A stretch of DNA of 64,000 bases from JBLHGU01 sp047615875 (GTDB lineage: Bacteria > Pseudomonadota > Gammaproteobacteria > Arenicellales > CAJQKF01), in assembly GCA_047615875.1 (NCBI GenBank), contig JBLHGU010000003.1, forward strand, positions 21,372 through 85,371, given 5' to 3'. Below are positions 38,214 through 46,837 of this stretch, one piece after another. Every line of letters starts with the position of its first letter. Within the stretch, counting starts at the first letter, position 1. Position numbers and translations under genes: made by a program. The notes below the pieces were generated by a model. It was not told where the DNA came from, searched no databases, and saw only the letters and a list, made by a program, of their open reading frames with translations.

Positions 38214-38630
38214 TTAAGGGCCTACTGTCTCGGGTTGCATACCATCAGAAACGACAGCATCTGCTTCAAATTCAACTAGCCATTCAGGGTTCACAAAACG
38301 AGAAACCTGCATTATCGTATCCACTGGCCGGATGTCTTTGAAGTATTCCGCCCTAACATCAATCACACTTTTCCAGTCATCAATGTTGGTCAAGATTACG
38401 CGCGTACGCACAACATCTTGCATTCCCGAGCCCGCTTTCTCCAATGCTTCCTTTATTATTTCCAGGCACCTTCTTGCCTGGGCGGCTGGGTCACCAATGC
38501 CAACAGTTTTACCGGCAGAGTCTACCGGTGCCGTACCGCCAACTGAAATATAGGGACCAACTCTTACTGCGCGGCAAAATCCAACGACTGTTTCCATTGG
38601 ATTGCCGTTTGATACAAGTACTCGTTTCAT
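38214..38630 (-). CDS. Rid (YjgF/YER057c) family protein without the RidA arginine
   Basis: 138 residues with the trimeric Rid fold (VVRTRVILTNIDDWKSVIDVRAEYF, LVEFEADAVVS). Classical RidA deaminates reactive enamines with an Arg in the P-x-R-S-C-V motif. Here the matching stretch is RPVDTIMQVSRF, so that Arg is Asp. It belongs to one of the non-RidA Rid subfamilies, many of which lie in catabolic gene clusters. The catalytic role is not predictable. Confidence 0.82.
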   Translation of the reverse strand: MKRVLVSNGNPMETVVGFCRAVRVGPYISVGGTAPVDSAGKTVGIGDPAAQARRCLEIIKEALEKAGSGMQDVVRTRVILTNIDDWKSVIDVRAEYFKDIRPVDTIMQVSRFVNPEWLVEFEADAVVSDGMQPETVGP

Positions 38631-38738
38631 AGCGTCGCCTCAGGCAAAAATTAAAAAGAAATCTTAGTGGTCAATACCTAACCTCGAAGTGGCACGGAGC
38701 TTGAAAAGATTTAGGGACCTCCTATAAGAAGAACGTTA

Positions 38739-39137
38739 CTAATGGTCGTCCCACTCTTCAAATTGTTGTGCCGAACCACCAATATGATCCCAGGGCGCTT
38801 TTGATCCAACAAATATGTGTTTTTCAATATCAACCCCCGGATCTCCGTCTACGGTTCCTAAAGTGATGCCCATAACATTGCCTTTATACAGACCGCATAA
38901 GGTTGATCCACAAATACTACAAAACCCCAGACCCCAACCCTTTTTTGATTCATATTTATGGACTTTATCTTCACCAATCGCCCACTTGAATTTACTTGGA
39001 TCACTAATTTCAGCGAACGCGGAAGCAGCACCACTAAAGGCTTTACGACAACGCGAGCAATGACACGATCTGGCATTTTTCAATGGACTGTCAATTTCGT
39101 ATTTAACGGAGCCACAAAAACATTCCCCCTTTATCAT
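38739..39137 (-). CDS. GFA family zinc-binding protein
   Basis: 132 residues: CFCGSVKYE, CHCSRCRKAFSGAASAF, CSICGSTLC and the tail HIFVGSKAPWDHIGGSAQQFEEW. All zinc-binding cysteines of the family are kept. It is the third GFA member in this window and closest to the one at 34.7 kb. Single gene, cytosolic, substrate unknown. Confidence 0.87.
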   Translation of the reverse strand: MIKGECFCGSVKYEIDSPLKNARSCHCSRCRKAFSGAASAFAEISDPSKFKWAIGEDKVHKYESKKGWGLGFCSICGSTLCGLYKGNVMGITLGTVDGDPGVDIEKHIFVGSKAPWDHIGGSAQQFEEWDDH

Positions 39138-39211
39138 TTAGATAACCTTTGCAGTCATAAAAACTTTCCCTTGCATACTTCTACACCAGTATATTGAGTA
39201 TTCGTACAATT

Positions 39212-39517
39212 CTATTCAAAAACCGGGCGAAAGAAGCTGCGTTCGTAGCTAACGATGCAATGTGTATCTTGCGCATACTGAAAGGCTGCTTTGCAATCTG
39301 CATCATCAAAAGAATTATTTCGATATTCTTCGTATTTGGACAAACTCGGGAATGTAAACATGGCAAGCGCAATATTACTTGCTCCTTCAGAGGGTAAAAA
39401 ATAGCCATGGTGATTGCCACCGAACTTCTCGACTAGAGGAATCCAAAGCTTGCCGTAATGTTCAAATTCAGCCAATTTTATTGGGTCTATTATGTAGCGT
39501 ATGTAACAAGTAACCAT
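39212..39517 (-). CDS. NIPSNAP family protein
   Basis: 101 residues, one NIPSNAP-type ferredoxin-like domain. The pattern YIRYIIDPIKLAEFEHYGKLWIPLVEKFGGNHHGYFLP, followed by FTFPSLSKYEEYRN and the closing SYERSFFRPV, is typical. Bacterial members are small dimeric alpha/beta proteins found in many catabolic loci, with little known function. Its neighbours here are mixed and do not define a pathway. Confidence 0.8.
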   Translation of the reverse strand: MVTCYIRYIIDPIKLAEFEHYGKLWIPLVEKFGGNHHGYFLPSEGASNIALAMFTFPSLSKYEEYRNNSFDDADCKAAFQYAQDTHCIVSYERSFFRPVFE

Positions 39518-39588
39518 GATTTATCTCAGATAACTAACGAAAAACTGTACTTCATTGCTGAACATTTTAATTGAACAGCACGTTGCCT

Positions 39589-40218
39589 TTAGACTTTTCT
39601 ATCGGTAAATGCCAGACTCAAGCCCATACCAAGGTAGATAAATCCACTTGTATACTTAGGCAATGATCCCAGCATTAGCTGCCGGCTGAAAACATTCCGG
39701 AGGCTGCTTGCAAAAAGTGCGAATGAACCATCAGTGCAGATAGCCAGTGCCACATACAACAGGCCTAGTTGCATAAACTGTATTGATATTGACCCTTGCT
39801 CAGGCGTTACAAATTGAGGCAAGAAAGCCAGAAAAAATAGTGCTATTTTTGGATTAAGGACGCTGATCAAAATCCCGTCTGCAAATATTCGATATAACGA
39901 TTCTGGTTTTGGTGCCTGGAAATCAGCAGTCGGTTGGCGAGATAGTAATGTTCGAACTCCTAAGTAAATTAAATAAAATACGCCCAGGAATTTCACAATA
40001 CTAAAAGCCGTTGCAGAGCTAAGTAAAATCGCAGAAAGCCCAGCGGTTGCCGCTATAACATGCACCAGGGCCCCAGTTGACAAGCCCAAAACTGAAACCA
40101 TACCGGCCTTGCGACCCTGAACAAGGCTGCGAGTCACAACGTATAAAACTCCCGGCCCGGGAATGAGTAGAACTATCAGTGCTGCGAGAATAAATCCTGC
40201 TAAAGATGTGTCACTCAT
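39589..40218 (-). CDS. LysE/RhtB family exporter
   Basis: 209 residues, six predicted membrane helices. The N-terminal FILAALIVLLIPGPGVLYVVTRSLVQGRKAG with the P-G-P motif is the LysE/RhtB signature, and VLNPKIALFFLAFLPQFV is the conserved mid-protein motif. It is an inner-membrane exporter of amino acids or their analogues. It ends 25 bases after the start of no gene but 24 bases below the GNAT gene stop, so the two may be co-transcribed. Substrate unknown. Confidence 0.87.
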   Translation of the reverse strand: MSDTSLAGFILAALIVLLIPGPGVLYVVTRSLVQGRKAGMVSVLGLSTGALVHVIAATAGLSAILLSSATAFSIVKFLGVFYLIYLGVRTLLSRQPTADFQAPKPESLYRIFADGILISVLNPKIALFFLAFLPQFVTPEQGSISIQFMQLGLLYVALAICTDGSFALFASSLRNVFSRQLMLGSLPKYTSGFIYLGMGLSLAFTDRKV

Positions 40219-40242
40219 AGTAGAGATTTATAACGATCCAAT

Positions 40243-40695
40243 TTACAAAATTAATTTCATTTCTAGCAGCGAGGGTTCGAAGCTCATTTTTTCATAGGCC
40301 TTTATCGCAGAGTTATTCCCCGAGTAAACATCCAGGTAAATAGCGTTTACCCCCTTGCTCCTGGTCCAGGAAATAAGTTGTTCAATTATAGTCTTGTTTA
40401 TACCCTTTCCTCGATAATCGGGTGCTACATACATAAAGCCAAGATAGGAGTGAATATTATGGATGAGTGATGGTTTTGTGCGGGTTAATTGCGCATACCC
40501 TGTGGCGATAATAGTGTTTGTATCTTCAGCCACGACTAAACAGCAATCCTCGTCCAATATCAGTTTCTCGATATCGTAGTATGTGGGATTGCCTGGTTTT
40601 ACATGTGAGTCAAATGGTCGTTCTGCTTCAATCAGTTTTTGCTCTAACTCACGTAAGAGTGAAAGATCTTCAATGCTCGCTTCTCTAAATATCAA
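40243..40695 (-). CDS. GNAT family N-acetyltransferase
   Basis: 150 residues. The acetyl-CoA-binding motif A reads GFMYVAPDYRGKGINKTIIEQLISW (~87-111), followed by IYLDVYSGNNSAIKAYEKMSFEP. The acceptor is unknown; the adjacent LysE-type exporter in the same direction suggests an amino-acid or amine substrate, which is inference. Cytosolic. Confidence 0.85.
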   Translation of the reverse strand: MIFREASIEDLSLLRELEQKLIEAERPFDSHVKPGNPTYYDIEKLILDEDCCLVVAEDTNTIIATGYAQLTRTKPSLIHNIHSYLGFMYVAPDYRGKGINKTIIEQLISWTRSKGVNAIYLDVYSGNNSAIKAYEKMSFEPSLLEMKLIL

Positions 40696-40769
40696 TTCTG
40701 ATTACCTGCTTTGGGTGTAGGGTTTGGTGCGAATTGGGTAAACCATAAGCGTTCATGTATAACATCAAA

Positions 40770-42779
40770 CTACTCTGCCAACCCAGCATTACGAAGATTC
40801 TCTCTAAGATGCAGCGTATCCACACGATTTTTATAAGGAGCCAATTTAGGTTGTGTCCACTTAGCAATGGTTGCTCTCGGGTCGTGTTGTAAAAGGCGGT
40901 CTACAGCCAGTTTTGCCATTTCAGTATTGCTAAATGCAGCGTGACTAGCCGATAGATAGAGACATAAAATCGGCGTATCAATTTTTCGTACGCTCGCGAA
41001 TATGGTTAGAGCTTCCTCATATTTACGAGCATCGAATAAAACTTGTCCAAGCTGGACAAGATAATACTCGGGGTAATGTGGGTTAATTCGTATTGCCTGA
41101 TAGATTAGTTCAGCGCCCTGTTCAGCCTTTCCTGCATAGGCGAAGTAATAGCCCGCATCAGACAGCACATCGGCATCGTTGGGGTTGAGTTCAATAGTGC
41201 GATCGAATTCCGCTATACCCTGATCATGTTGAAATGCGTAAAAGTGACATGCCGCAAGTGACCAGTGAACCCAGGATTCCTCGTCTTCGACCTCCACGCC
41301 CTTGCTAGCTGCCGCCCGCCCCTTTGCTACCAATTCTTCGTAGTTATCTCCCCAGCATTCGATCGCATCGAGCAGATAAACCCACGCTAGCTTGGCATAA
41401 GCTTTGCCATAATTGGGATTCAGCCGAATGTCCTCTTCGAAGCAATCCTTTGAGCGGCGGTTGTCTTGTGGTGTAAAGTTATCCATAAAGTCGAGGCCGA
41501 GAATAAAAGCATCAAAAGCCCTGGGGTTCTGCGGTCCGTTGCGTTGCCAGGCCTTATGCAGATGTCCACCGTAACTGGTTGCGAGGGATCCAACAATCAA
41601 CTCTACTACCTCGTCCTGAAGTGCGAATACATCATCCACTTGCCGTTGGTAACGTTCTGCCCACAGATGGCTGCCAGTGGAGCCGTCGATAAGCTGTACA
41701 TTAATTCTGACCACGTCTTTCGACTGTTGTACGCTACCTTCCAGAATGTAACGCGCACCCAGCTCACGGCTCACTGTCTGCACATTCATAGCCTTACCCT
41801 TGTAGACGAAACTGGAATAACTGGCGATAACAAACAAATCGCGAAACCGCGATAAGTTGTTGATGATGTCATTGGTTATGCCATCGGCCAAATAATCCTG
41901 CTCGGCATCACTGCTCATGGAGGTGAAAGGCAATACAGCAATAGAGGGCTTTTCCGGCAAAGTAGGGGAGGGCGTTCCTTCGGGCAATTCGGGAGTCTGG
42001 TTGGCCAGATTCGGAATCTCGGGTGGGGTATTTATTGGTGTTACATTAAAAGTTCCAACACGTATTGCAGAACGTAACTCTGTGGTTTCCTGCTCAGGCT
42101 CAACCCCAAGCTCCTGTTTGAGAGTTTTGATACAACGGTTGTACGCCAAAAGAGCCTTATTACGTTCACCGCGTAAGGCATATGATTTCATTAATTGTTG
42201 CCATACTGACTCGTTAAACAGATCAAGGGTAGCCAGGCGTTCAGCGGTTTCAACTGCTTTAGCCACCTCGCCGGAATCCATCTGACGGGGTACCAAACTA
42301 GCCAGTGCCAGGATAGCTAGCTGGCGATAACGGTCGCGCTCGCCAGCTAGCCATTCTTCACCGATCGGATCTCGCACCACTACGCCTTCCAGAAATTCAC
42401 CCTGATATAAAGCTACAGTCTGGGTAGTAGAGGTAGGATTTATCTCCTTATTCAAACATTCCAGTTCAAGGGCGTCTACATCGATTGTGCCGGCGACTAC
42501 AGACACCGCCATACGATCGATTGTAAGCAGTTGCGGCTCTACACCTGCCAACGACTTTCGAATCGCACTCAAAGTCTGTCGTAAAGAGTTTCGCGCCTGC
42601 TCGTCGCCACGAGCACTCCACAGCAAACCCGCCAGTCGTTCTCGTGATTGGGGTTGCCCAGGCGTCATGGCAAGATAAGTGAGCAATACTTCCGCCTTAT
42701 GTGTCGGTAGCGACAAGATTTCACCGGACGCAAGCAATGCTTCAAATCTACCAAGAATGTTTAGTCTAAGAAGACTCAT
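40770..42779 (-). CDS. SARP-like BTAD regulator - TolB-N - TPR protein
   Basis: 669 residues. An OmpR-type winged helix (~5-95, LPTHKAEVLLTYLAMTPGQPQSRERLAGLLW) and a bacterial transcriptional activator domain (BTAD, ~100-245) replace the cyclase seen in its relatives. The same TolB-N-like domain (PSIAVLPFTSMSSDAEQDYLADGITNDIINNLS, ~275-410) and TPRs (~420-660) follow. No membrane helix. BTAD proteins activate transcription, so this links the shared C-terminal sensor to gene expression. Targets unknown. Confidence 0.85.
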   Translation of the reverse strand: MSLLRLNILGRFEALLASGEILSLPTHKAEVLLTYLAMTPGQPQSRERLAGLLWSARGDEQARNSLRQTLSAIRKSLAGVEPQLLTIDRMAVSVVAGTIDVDALELECLNKEINPTSTTQTVALYQGEFLEGVVVRDPIGEEWLAGERDRYRQLAILALASLVPRQMDSGEVAKAVETAERLATLDLFNESVWQQLMKSYALRGERNKALLAYNRCIKTLKQELGVEPEQETTELRSAIRVGTFNVTPINTPPEIPNLANQTPELPEGTPSPTLPEKPSIAVLPFTSMSSDAEQDYLADGITNDIINNLSRFRDLFVIASYSSFVYKGKAMNVQTVSRELGARYILEGSVQQSKDVVRINVQLIDGSTGSHLWAERYQRQVDDVFALQDEVVELIVGSLATSYGGHLHKAWQRNGPQNPRAFDAFILGLDFMDNFTPQDNRRSKDCFEEDIRLNPNYGKAYAKLAWVYLLDAIECWGDNYEELVAKGRAAASKGVEVEDEESWVHWSLAACHFYAFQHDQGIAEFDRTIELNPNDADVLSDAGYYFAYAGKAEQGAELIYQAIRINPHYPEYYLVQLGQVLFDARKYEEALTIFASVRKIDTPILCLYLSASHAAFSNTEMAKLAVDRLLQHDPRATIAKWTQPKLAPYKNRVDTLHLRENLRNAGLAE

Positions 42780-42846
42780 AAATTATTCTAATCTGATGCG
42801 CCGCATTCGGCATCTCGTAAAGTGGGCGTAGATCCCAGTGCAAACT

Positions 42847-43803
42847 TTAGTCTGGTGTTGTAGGTAGATCCAAAATATTTTTCGCGATTTGCTCCAGATG
42901 AGTATTCCAGGTTCCGCAGCATCCACCCCATATATCCATATGAGGATAACGTCGGGAAAGGTCACCACATTGCGCCCCAAGTTCTATTGGATCGCCCTCT
43001 TCAAGATGCCCAATTTTGCATAGGGCAATCTTTTCCATTTTTGAAGCATTGGGCCGAACTCCCCTAACCCTATTTATCCAGTCGCCTGATTCTATAGCGG
43101 GTTCATACTCCAGGGGATGGGAACAGTTTATCAAATAGAACTGCGGTGCGAGATCTGTCTCGGCATCAATTGTGGTAATTGCTTTGGCAAGACTTGGCCC
43201 AGAGTTCAGTTTTGAAGTGCTATCTAGAGAAAGAGATATAGCGAGAGGCACGCCGATCTTTTTTGCCGCTCGCGCAACACCAATGGACTCTGGAACATTG
43301 TTAAAGGTCATTGCCAAAGCCAAATCAACATTGGCCGCTTTCAATGTGGTGAGTTGTACAGAATGATAATCTTCAGCTTCATTTTCAGTGATACCTAGAT
43401 TTTTTTGGTAGGCATCGCCGCGTGGACCGATAAGCCCCTGAATTAGAATCTCCGGAATATCTGCAGCATATTCGCTAGCAACAGCCCTCAGAAAATCTAT
43501 CGATTTGAGATTGGCCTCCGACAAGTTCGCTGCAGAGTAACCCAGTAGTGTTCCCCAATCTGGGCTGGCGCGATAATCCAGGCCACCAATGAGCGCACAC
43601 ATTCCATACTTTGCGACTACATCCAGATAATTACGGTACATCCCTTGCAACTTAGAAACCGCTGGCGGGTTCTCGAGCAACGGAAACAGCGCAAACCCGG
43701 GTAATTCAAACCCGTACTTGTACAAAATTTCGGTCTCAGACCCGCCCTCTGAGAGATAGAAACGTCCTTCTTTCTGGGTAGGAAAAAGTTTTTGATCGGC
43801 CAT
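42847..43803 (-). CDS. Homocysteine S-methyltransferase family protein
   Basis: 318 residues. The zinc-binding cysteines are in YLINCSHP and GGCCGT, as in MmuM/BHMT-type enzymes that move a methyl group from S-methylmethionine or betaine to homocysteine. The N-terminal LSEGGSETEILYKYGFELP is a diverged form of the family's D/E-G-G motif. It is likely cytosolic. The neighbours do not show the methyl donor, so the substrate stays open. Confidence 0.82.
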   Translation of the reverse strand: MADQKLFPTQKEGRFYLSEGGSETEILYKYGFELPGFALFPLLENPPAVSKLQGMYRNYLDVVAKYGMCALIGGLDYRASPDWGTLLGYSAANLSEANLKSIDFLRAVASEYAADIPEILIQGLIGPRGDAYQKNLGITENEAEDYHSVQLTTLKAANVDLALAMTFNNVPESIGVARAAKKIGVPLAISLSLDSTSKLNSGPSLAKAITTIDAETDLAPQFYLINCSHPLEYEPAIESGDWINRVRGVRPNASKMEKIALCKIGHLEEGDPIELGAQCGDLSRRYPHMDIWGGCCGTWNTHLEQIAKNILDLPTTPD

Positions 43804-43987
43804 GTTTACAATTTCGTATCTGAATTATATTTTCAGCAAAGTCTATAGATTAGATTCAGTGTTATCAAATGCACGGTGGGGTTACAGGAGCAAATGCTTT
43901 GCTATACAGGTGTTTGTAATGTGATAACTTTGTATTTTCACGACGCTGGCTGGTAGTTCATTGGGAACTTATGCGATAAGTTCAAAG

Positions 43988-44482
43988 CTATTTTTCAATC
44001 GGAGCCAAACGAACAGGATCTCCGAGCGAGATGCGACCGGGTGTTAAGACACGCGCGGTAACTCCTCCATGACCGCGTACCGCGTTATACCCTCCTGCTC
44101 CTAATATCTCTTCCATTCGGCTACACGGATGACACAATCCCGTAATTTCAATCTCAACGTCACCGATCATGACAGATTTATTCTTCAAGGCCAGCAGGTT
44201 AATACCGCTGATGAGGAGGTTGCGCCGAAGGTCTTGCGGTAGAATTTCTTCTTTATCAATACAGCTTGCGATTACCGGTAAATGTTCGGCTTGAACAATT
44301 GTCAGATGGCGCTGCCCAGATCGGCCACCGTAGTGGTCGTCCAACAATCCCTCTTCAGGAGAGACTCGAGCTTGATCTACACTAATCACTTCTGCGCGAC
44401 GAGCTGGTCGTAGACCAATCCAAACCAGTTTTCCCTGCTGGGGAATAGTATCCAGTAATTCTTGCAGAGTTGTTACTATCAT
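43988..44482 (-). CDS. MOSC domain protein
   Basis: 164 residues forming a stand-alone MOSC domain, the sulfur-carrier module of molybdenum cofactor sulfurases and YiiM-like reductases. DDHYGGRSGQRHLTIVQAEHL, RRNLLISGINLL and the Cys in GLCHPCSRMEEILG fit the family; that Cys binds Moco or sulfur in known members. Cytosolic. It may detoxify N-hydroxylated compounds or handle Moco. Confidence 0.85.
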   Translation of the reverse strand: MIVTTLQELLDTIPQQGKLVWIGLRPARRAEVISVDQARVSPEEGLLDDHYGGRSGQRHLTIVQAEHLPVIASCIDKEEILPQDLRRNLLISGINLLALKNKSVMIGDVEIEITGLCHPCSRMEEILGAGGYNAVRGHGGVTARVLTPGRISLGDPVRLAPIEK

Positions 44483-44536
44483 GAGATCACCAATGCGCGA
44501 ATGTAGATGTCTGGATCGATCAAGGTTTTATGACGA

Positions 44537-45028
44537 TTACACAATAGGGGTAGTTGTTTGAGCTTGTAGCGACTGAACTACGCTGTCAATGACTTGTTCG
44601 GCATTGATGTGAAAGTCACTGAATATAACGTGATTATCTTGGTCGATCAGAATGAACCACGGTGTACCACCAGTTTGATAATCTTGCATGACTGTTGAAT
44701 GATTGCCCGGTACTGCATCATGTCCAAACGGAAGATTAAGTTCGTAACGCAGTTGAGTTTCTCGCAGTCGTTCGAATGTATTTTTTTCGAACCCTTCAAA
44801 TACGGTTTGAATAACCGCGAACCCAACTCCGAGTGGTTCGAGCGAAGTTACCAATCGCTGTAAGGTAGGGAAACCGACACTATGACAACCGGGGCACCAA
44901 TGCTGAAAGCAATAGATAACCTTTAAGTTTGTACCTAGTTGATCAAGCGTCAGCGGCGTCATAGATTTACCCGCCCCATCTATCCATTGTGTGATGCGAA
45001 AATCCGGTGCCTGGTTGTTGTTAGTCAT
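44537..45028 (-). CDS. Thioredoxin-fold (TlpA/AhpC-TSA) redoxin
   Basis: 163 residues with a CPGC active site in FQHWCPGCHSVGFPTLQ and the cis-Pro region GGTPWFILIDQ. No signal peptide, so it should act in the cytoplasm, unlike true TlpA. It starts 19 bases below the end of msrA in the same direction and is probably co-transcribed with it, a sensible pairing for thiol redox repair. The exact partner is inferred. Confidence 0.83.
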   Translation of the reverse strand: MTNNNQAPDFRITQWIDGAGKSMTPLTLDQLGTNLKVIYCFQHWCPGCHSVGFPTLQRLVTSLEPLGVGFAVIQTVFEGFEKNTFERLRETQLRYELNLPFGHDAVPGNHSTVMQDYQTGGTPWFILIDQDNHVIFSDFHINAEQVIDSVVQSLQAQTTTPIV

Positions 45029-45046
45029 CGAACTAGTAATTGGGAG

Positions 45047-45562
45047 CTATGAGGCTTTGCGATGCGGCAACTGCCAGCCTGGTCTTACGAAGTGACAAGT
45101 GTATCCGGTAGGATAGTGTTCTAAGTAATCTTGATGTTCTGACTCTGCCACCCAGAATGGACCCGCAGGTGCAATCTCGGTTATCACCTTTCCCGGCCAC
45201 AACTTCGATGCATCGACATCAGCTATAGCGTCCACTGCGATTTGGCGTTGGTCTTCGCTGGTGTAATAGATGCCGGAGCGGTAAGAGCTACCGAGGTCGT
45301 TGCCCTGGCGATTCGGCGTTGAAGGATCATGTATTTGAAAGAAGAACTCCAAAAGACTACGGTAGCTCAGCTTGTTTGGAATGAATTCAATTTCGATGGC
45401 TTCGGCATGAGTCCCATGATTCTGGTATGTGGCATTGGGCAGGTCACCGCCACTATAGCCAACCTGTGTGGAGACGACACCTGGCATCTTTCGAATCAAG
45501 TCCTGCATGCCCCAGAAACAACCACCAGCCAAAATGGCGCGTTCGTGCGTGGAATCAGTCAT
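45047..45562 (-). CDS. msrA: Peptide methionine (S)-S-oxide reductase
   Basis: 171 residues, full length. The catalytic motif [17 protein letters not shown] has the nucleophilic Cys at residue ~14. [24 protein letters not shown] and [27 protein letters not shown] are typical. It repairs oxidised methionine in proteins using thioredoxin-type reductants. Cytosolic. Upstream lie 780 bases of gene debris and spacer. Confidence 0.95.
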   Translation of the reverse strand: MTDSTHERAILAGGCFWGMQDLIRKMPGVVSTQVGYSGGDLPNATYQNHGTHAEAIEIEFIPNKLSYRSLLEFFFQIHDPSTPNRQGNDLGSSYRSGIYYTSEDQRQIAVDAIADVDASKLWPGKVITEIAPAGPFWVAESEHQDYLEHYPTGYTCHFVRPGWQLPHRKAS

Positions 45563-45716
45563 AAAAACTCTCTCAGTTAGTGCGGCTGCGGGTCGCAGCA
45601 GTTAAGTGAGTAATAATAAGGATCGATTACGCCCAAATCAAGTTTTACCGCCAAAGGTTCGATAACGTCCATTGCTAAATTCTTTGCAATGATATCGTTC
45701 GTGAACTTGGATTCAC

Positions 45717-45893
45717 CTAACAGCTAACGCTAATCGATTTCATGTTGGTTTGTCGGTTAGAGTCACCCGATGCTTCCACCTTGGCGGCATTGGAGGTCAA
45801 CATACCATTGAGTTTCACACCACAAGCTGCACCATTTAGGGTGGATCGGGGTTTCGTACCGAGGCTAGGTACTTCTGGTGCTTGATAGCGTCG
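45717..45893 (-). pseudogene. Remnant copy of the 54.8-kb secreted protein, internally deleted
   Basis: The minus strand here reads KPRSTLNGAACGVKLNGMLT, four more residues (SNAA), then KVEASGDSNRQ and so on to a stop at 45717. The first part matches an internal stretch, and the second the very C-terminus, of the protein at 54784-56994. In the intact gene these two pieces are about 680 bases apart; here they are joined in frame. There is no N-terminal half, no start codon and an in-frame TAA upstream. It is therefore the relic of a second copy. Confidence 0.85.
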
Positions 45894-45917
45894 AATAATT
45901 TAAGCCACCGAGGCTTG

Positions 45918-45936
45918 TTTGATCGATCCGATCAAA
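45918..45936. promoter_or_regulatory. Perfect inverted repeat, 8-bp arms
   Basis: TTTGATCG and CGATCAAA separated by three bases. It lies just upstream of the remnant gene. No T-run follows, so it looks more like an operator than a terminator; no binding protein can be named. Confidence 0.35.
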
Positions 45937-46087
45937 ATAACGATTAGGCAACTTGTGCCTACTTGAGAAATAAAAATAGCTGTATGCGTTTTCTGCGATG
46001 AATAGAGTTGCTAGGATCTACTGATTATATAAGCAGGGTACAGGCACGATCCCAATATCCGATCGCAGAAAACTTACAGATTCAGAC

Positions 46088-46210
46088 TTATGGAATATCG
46101 TCACCTGTTGCGACTAGAGAAACCGCGTCGTTTACAGTGCTATAAATACCTGCGCTTGCAGAGATTGGAACTGCAAAAAGAAATACTAATAACAGAGCTA
46201 TATTCTTCAC
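46088..46210 (-). CDS. Possible 40-residue exported peptide
   Basis: A GTG-started frame encodes 40 residues: a clean signal peptide (VKNIALLLVFLFAVPISASA) followed by about 20 mature residues ending SLVATGDDIP. A GAGG ribosome site lies eight bases before the GTG. It is isolated in a gene-poor stretch. It could be a real small secreted peptide or the leader left over from a deleted exported protein. No homology is recognised. Confidence 0.4.
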   Translation of the reverse strand: MKNIALLLVFLFAVPISASAGIYSTVNDAVSLVATGDDIP

Positions 46211-46345
46211 GTTGGAAGCCTCGCCATTGTTGAGATTAGAGATGGTCGGCGGCACTGACATAGATAGGAAGACAGAGGTTCTCTGAAAATTGGGCTTCTT
46301 CGTTATAGCCTTTTCATACGGGACATGTTTAGGCCAAGCGATTGG

Positions 46346-46825
46346 CTAATTACTTGGTTTTACATCGCCAGATGGATTCTCCTCAAAGTAATTCACAATA
46401 TGAGGAATACTTTTTTCAAAGCCACCTGGTGTGTTGATAGATATAAAGCCGACGGTGTTATCACTTCTATTTTCAAAACAATGCTCAATTCCACCGGGGA
46501 TATAAATGTACCAGCCTTTCTCTGACTCAAACCAGTTTTTACCCTGGAGATAAACCGCCAGACTTCCCTCTATCACGCAGAAAAGATGAGCTTCTGGGTG
46601 CTTGTGGATATACGGGCCTTCTGTGTTTCCTTCTAGCCACCATTCAGAAACAGATAAAGTAGAATCCGTTTCTTCTAGATCCGCTTTAAAGATTGCAGAC
46701 ATTCGGCCCATAGGATAAACGCGACCATCATCAGGTTTTAGCACCAGAGGCTTTAATTCTTTTTTTGGTTCATGTTCACCTCTAAGGTTGACGGTGGCGA
46801 TGCACTTTATGATTGATGCGCTCAC
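46346..46825 (-). CDS. Cupin domain protein
   Basis: 159 residues with one cupin barrel: GPYIHKHPEAHLFCVIEGSLAVYLQGKNW holds the metal-binding His and Glu, and GWYIYIPGGIEHCFENRSD the second motif. Such proteins are isomerases, dioxygenases or sensors. It starts 12 bases below the stop of the large broken cyclase-ATPase gene and is read in the same direction, so they were probably one unit. Substrate unknown. Confidence 0.82.
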   Translation of the reverse strand: MSASIIKCIATVNLRGEHEPKKELKPLVLKPDDGRVYPMGRMSAIFKADLEETDSTLSVSEWWLEGNTEGPYIHKHPEAHLFCVIEGSLAVYLQGKNWFESEKGWYIYIPGGIEHCFENRSDNTVGFISINTPGGFEKSIPHIVNYFEENPSGDVKPSN

Positions 46826-46837
46826 ACTACTTTTAAC

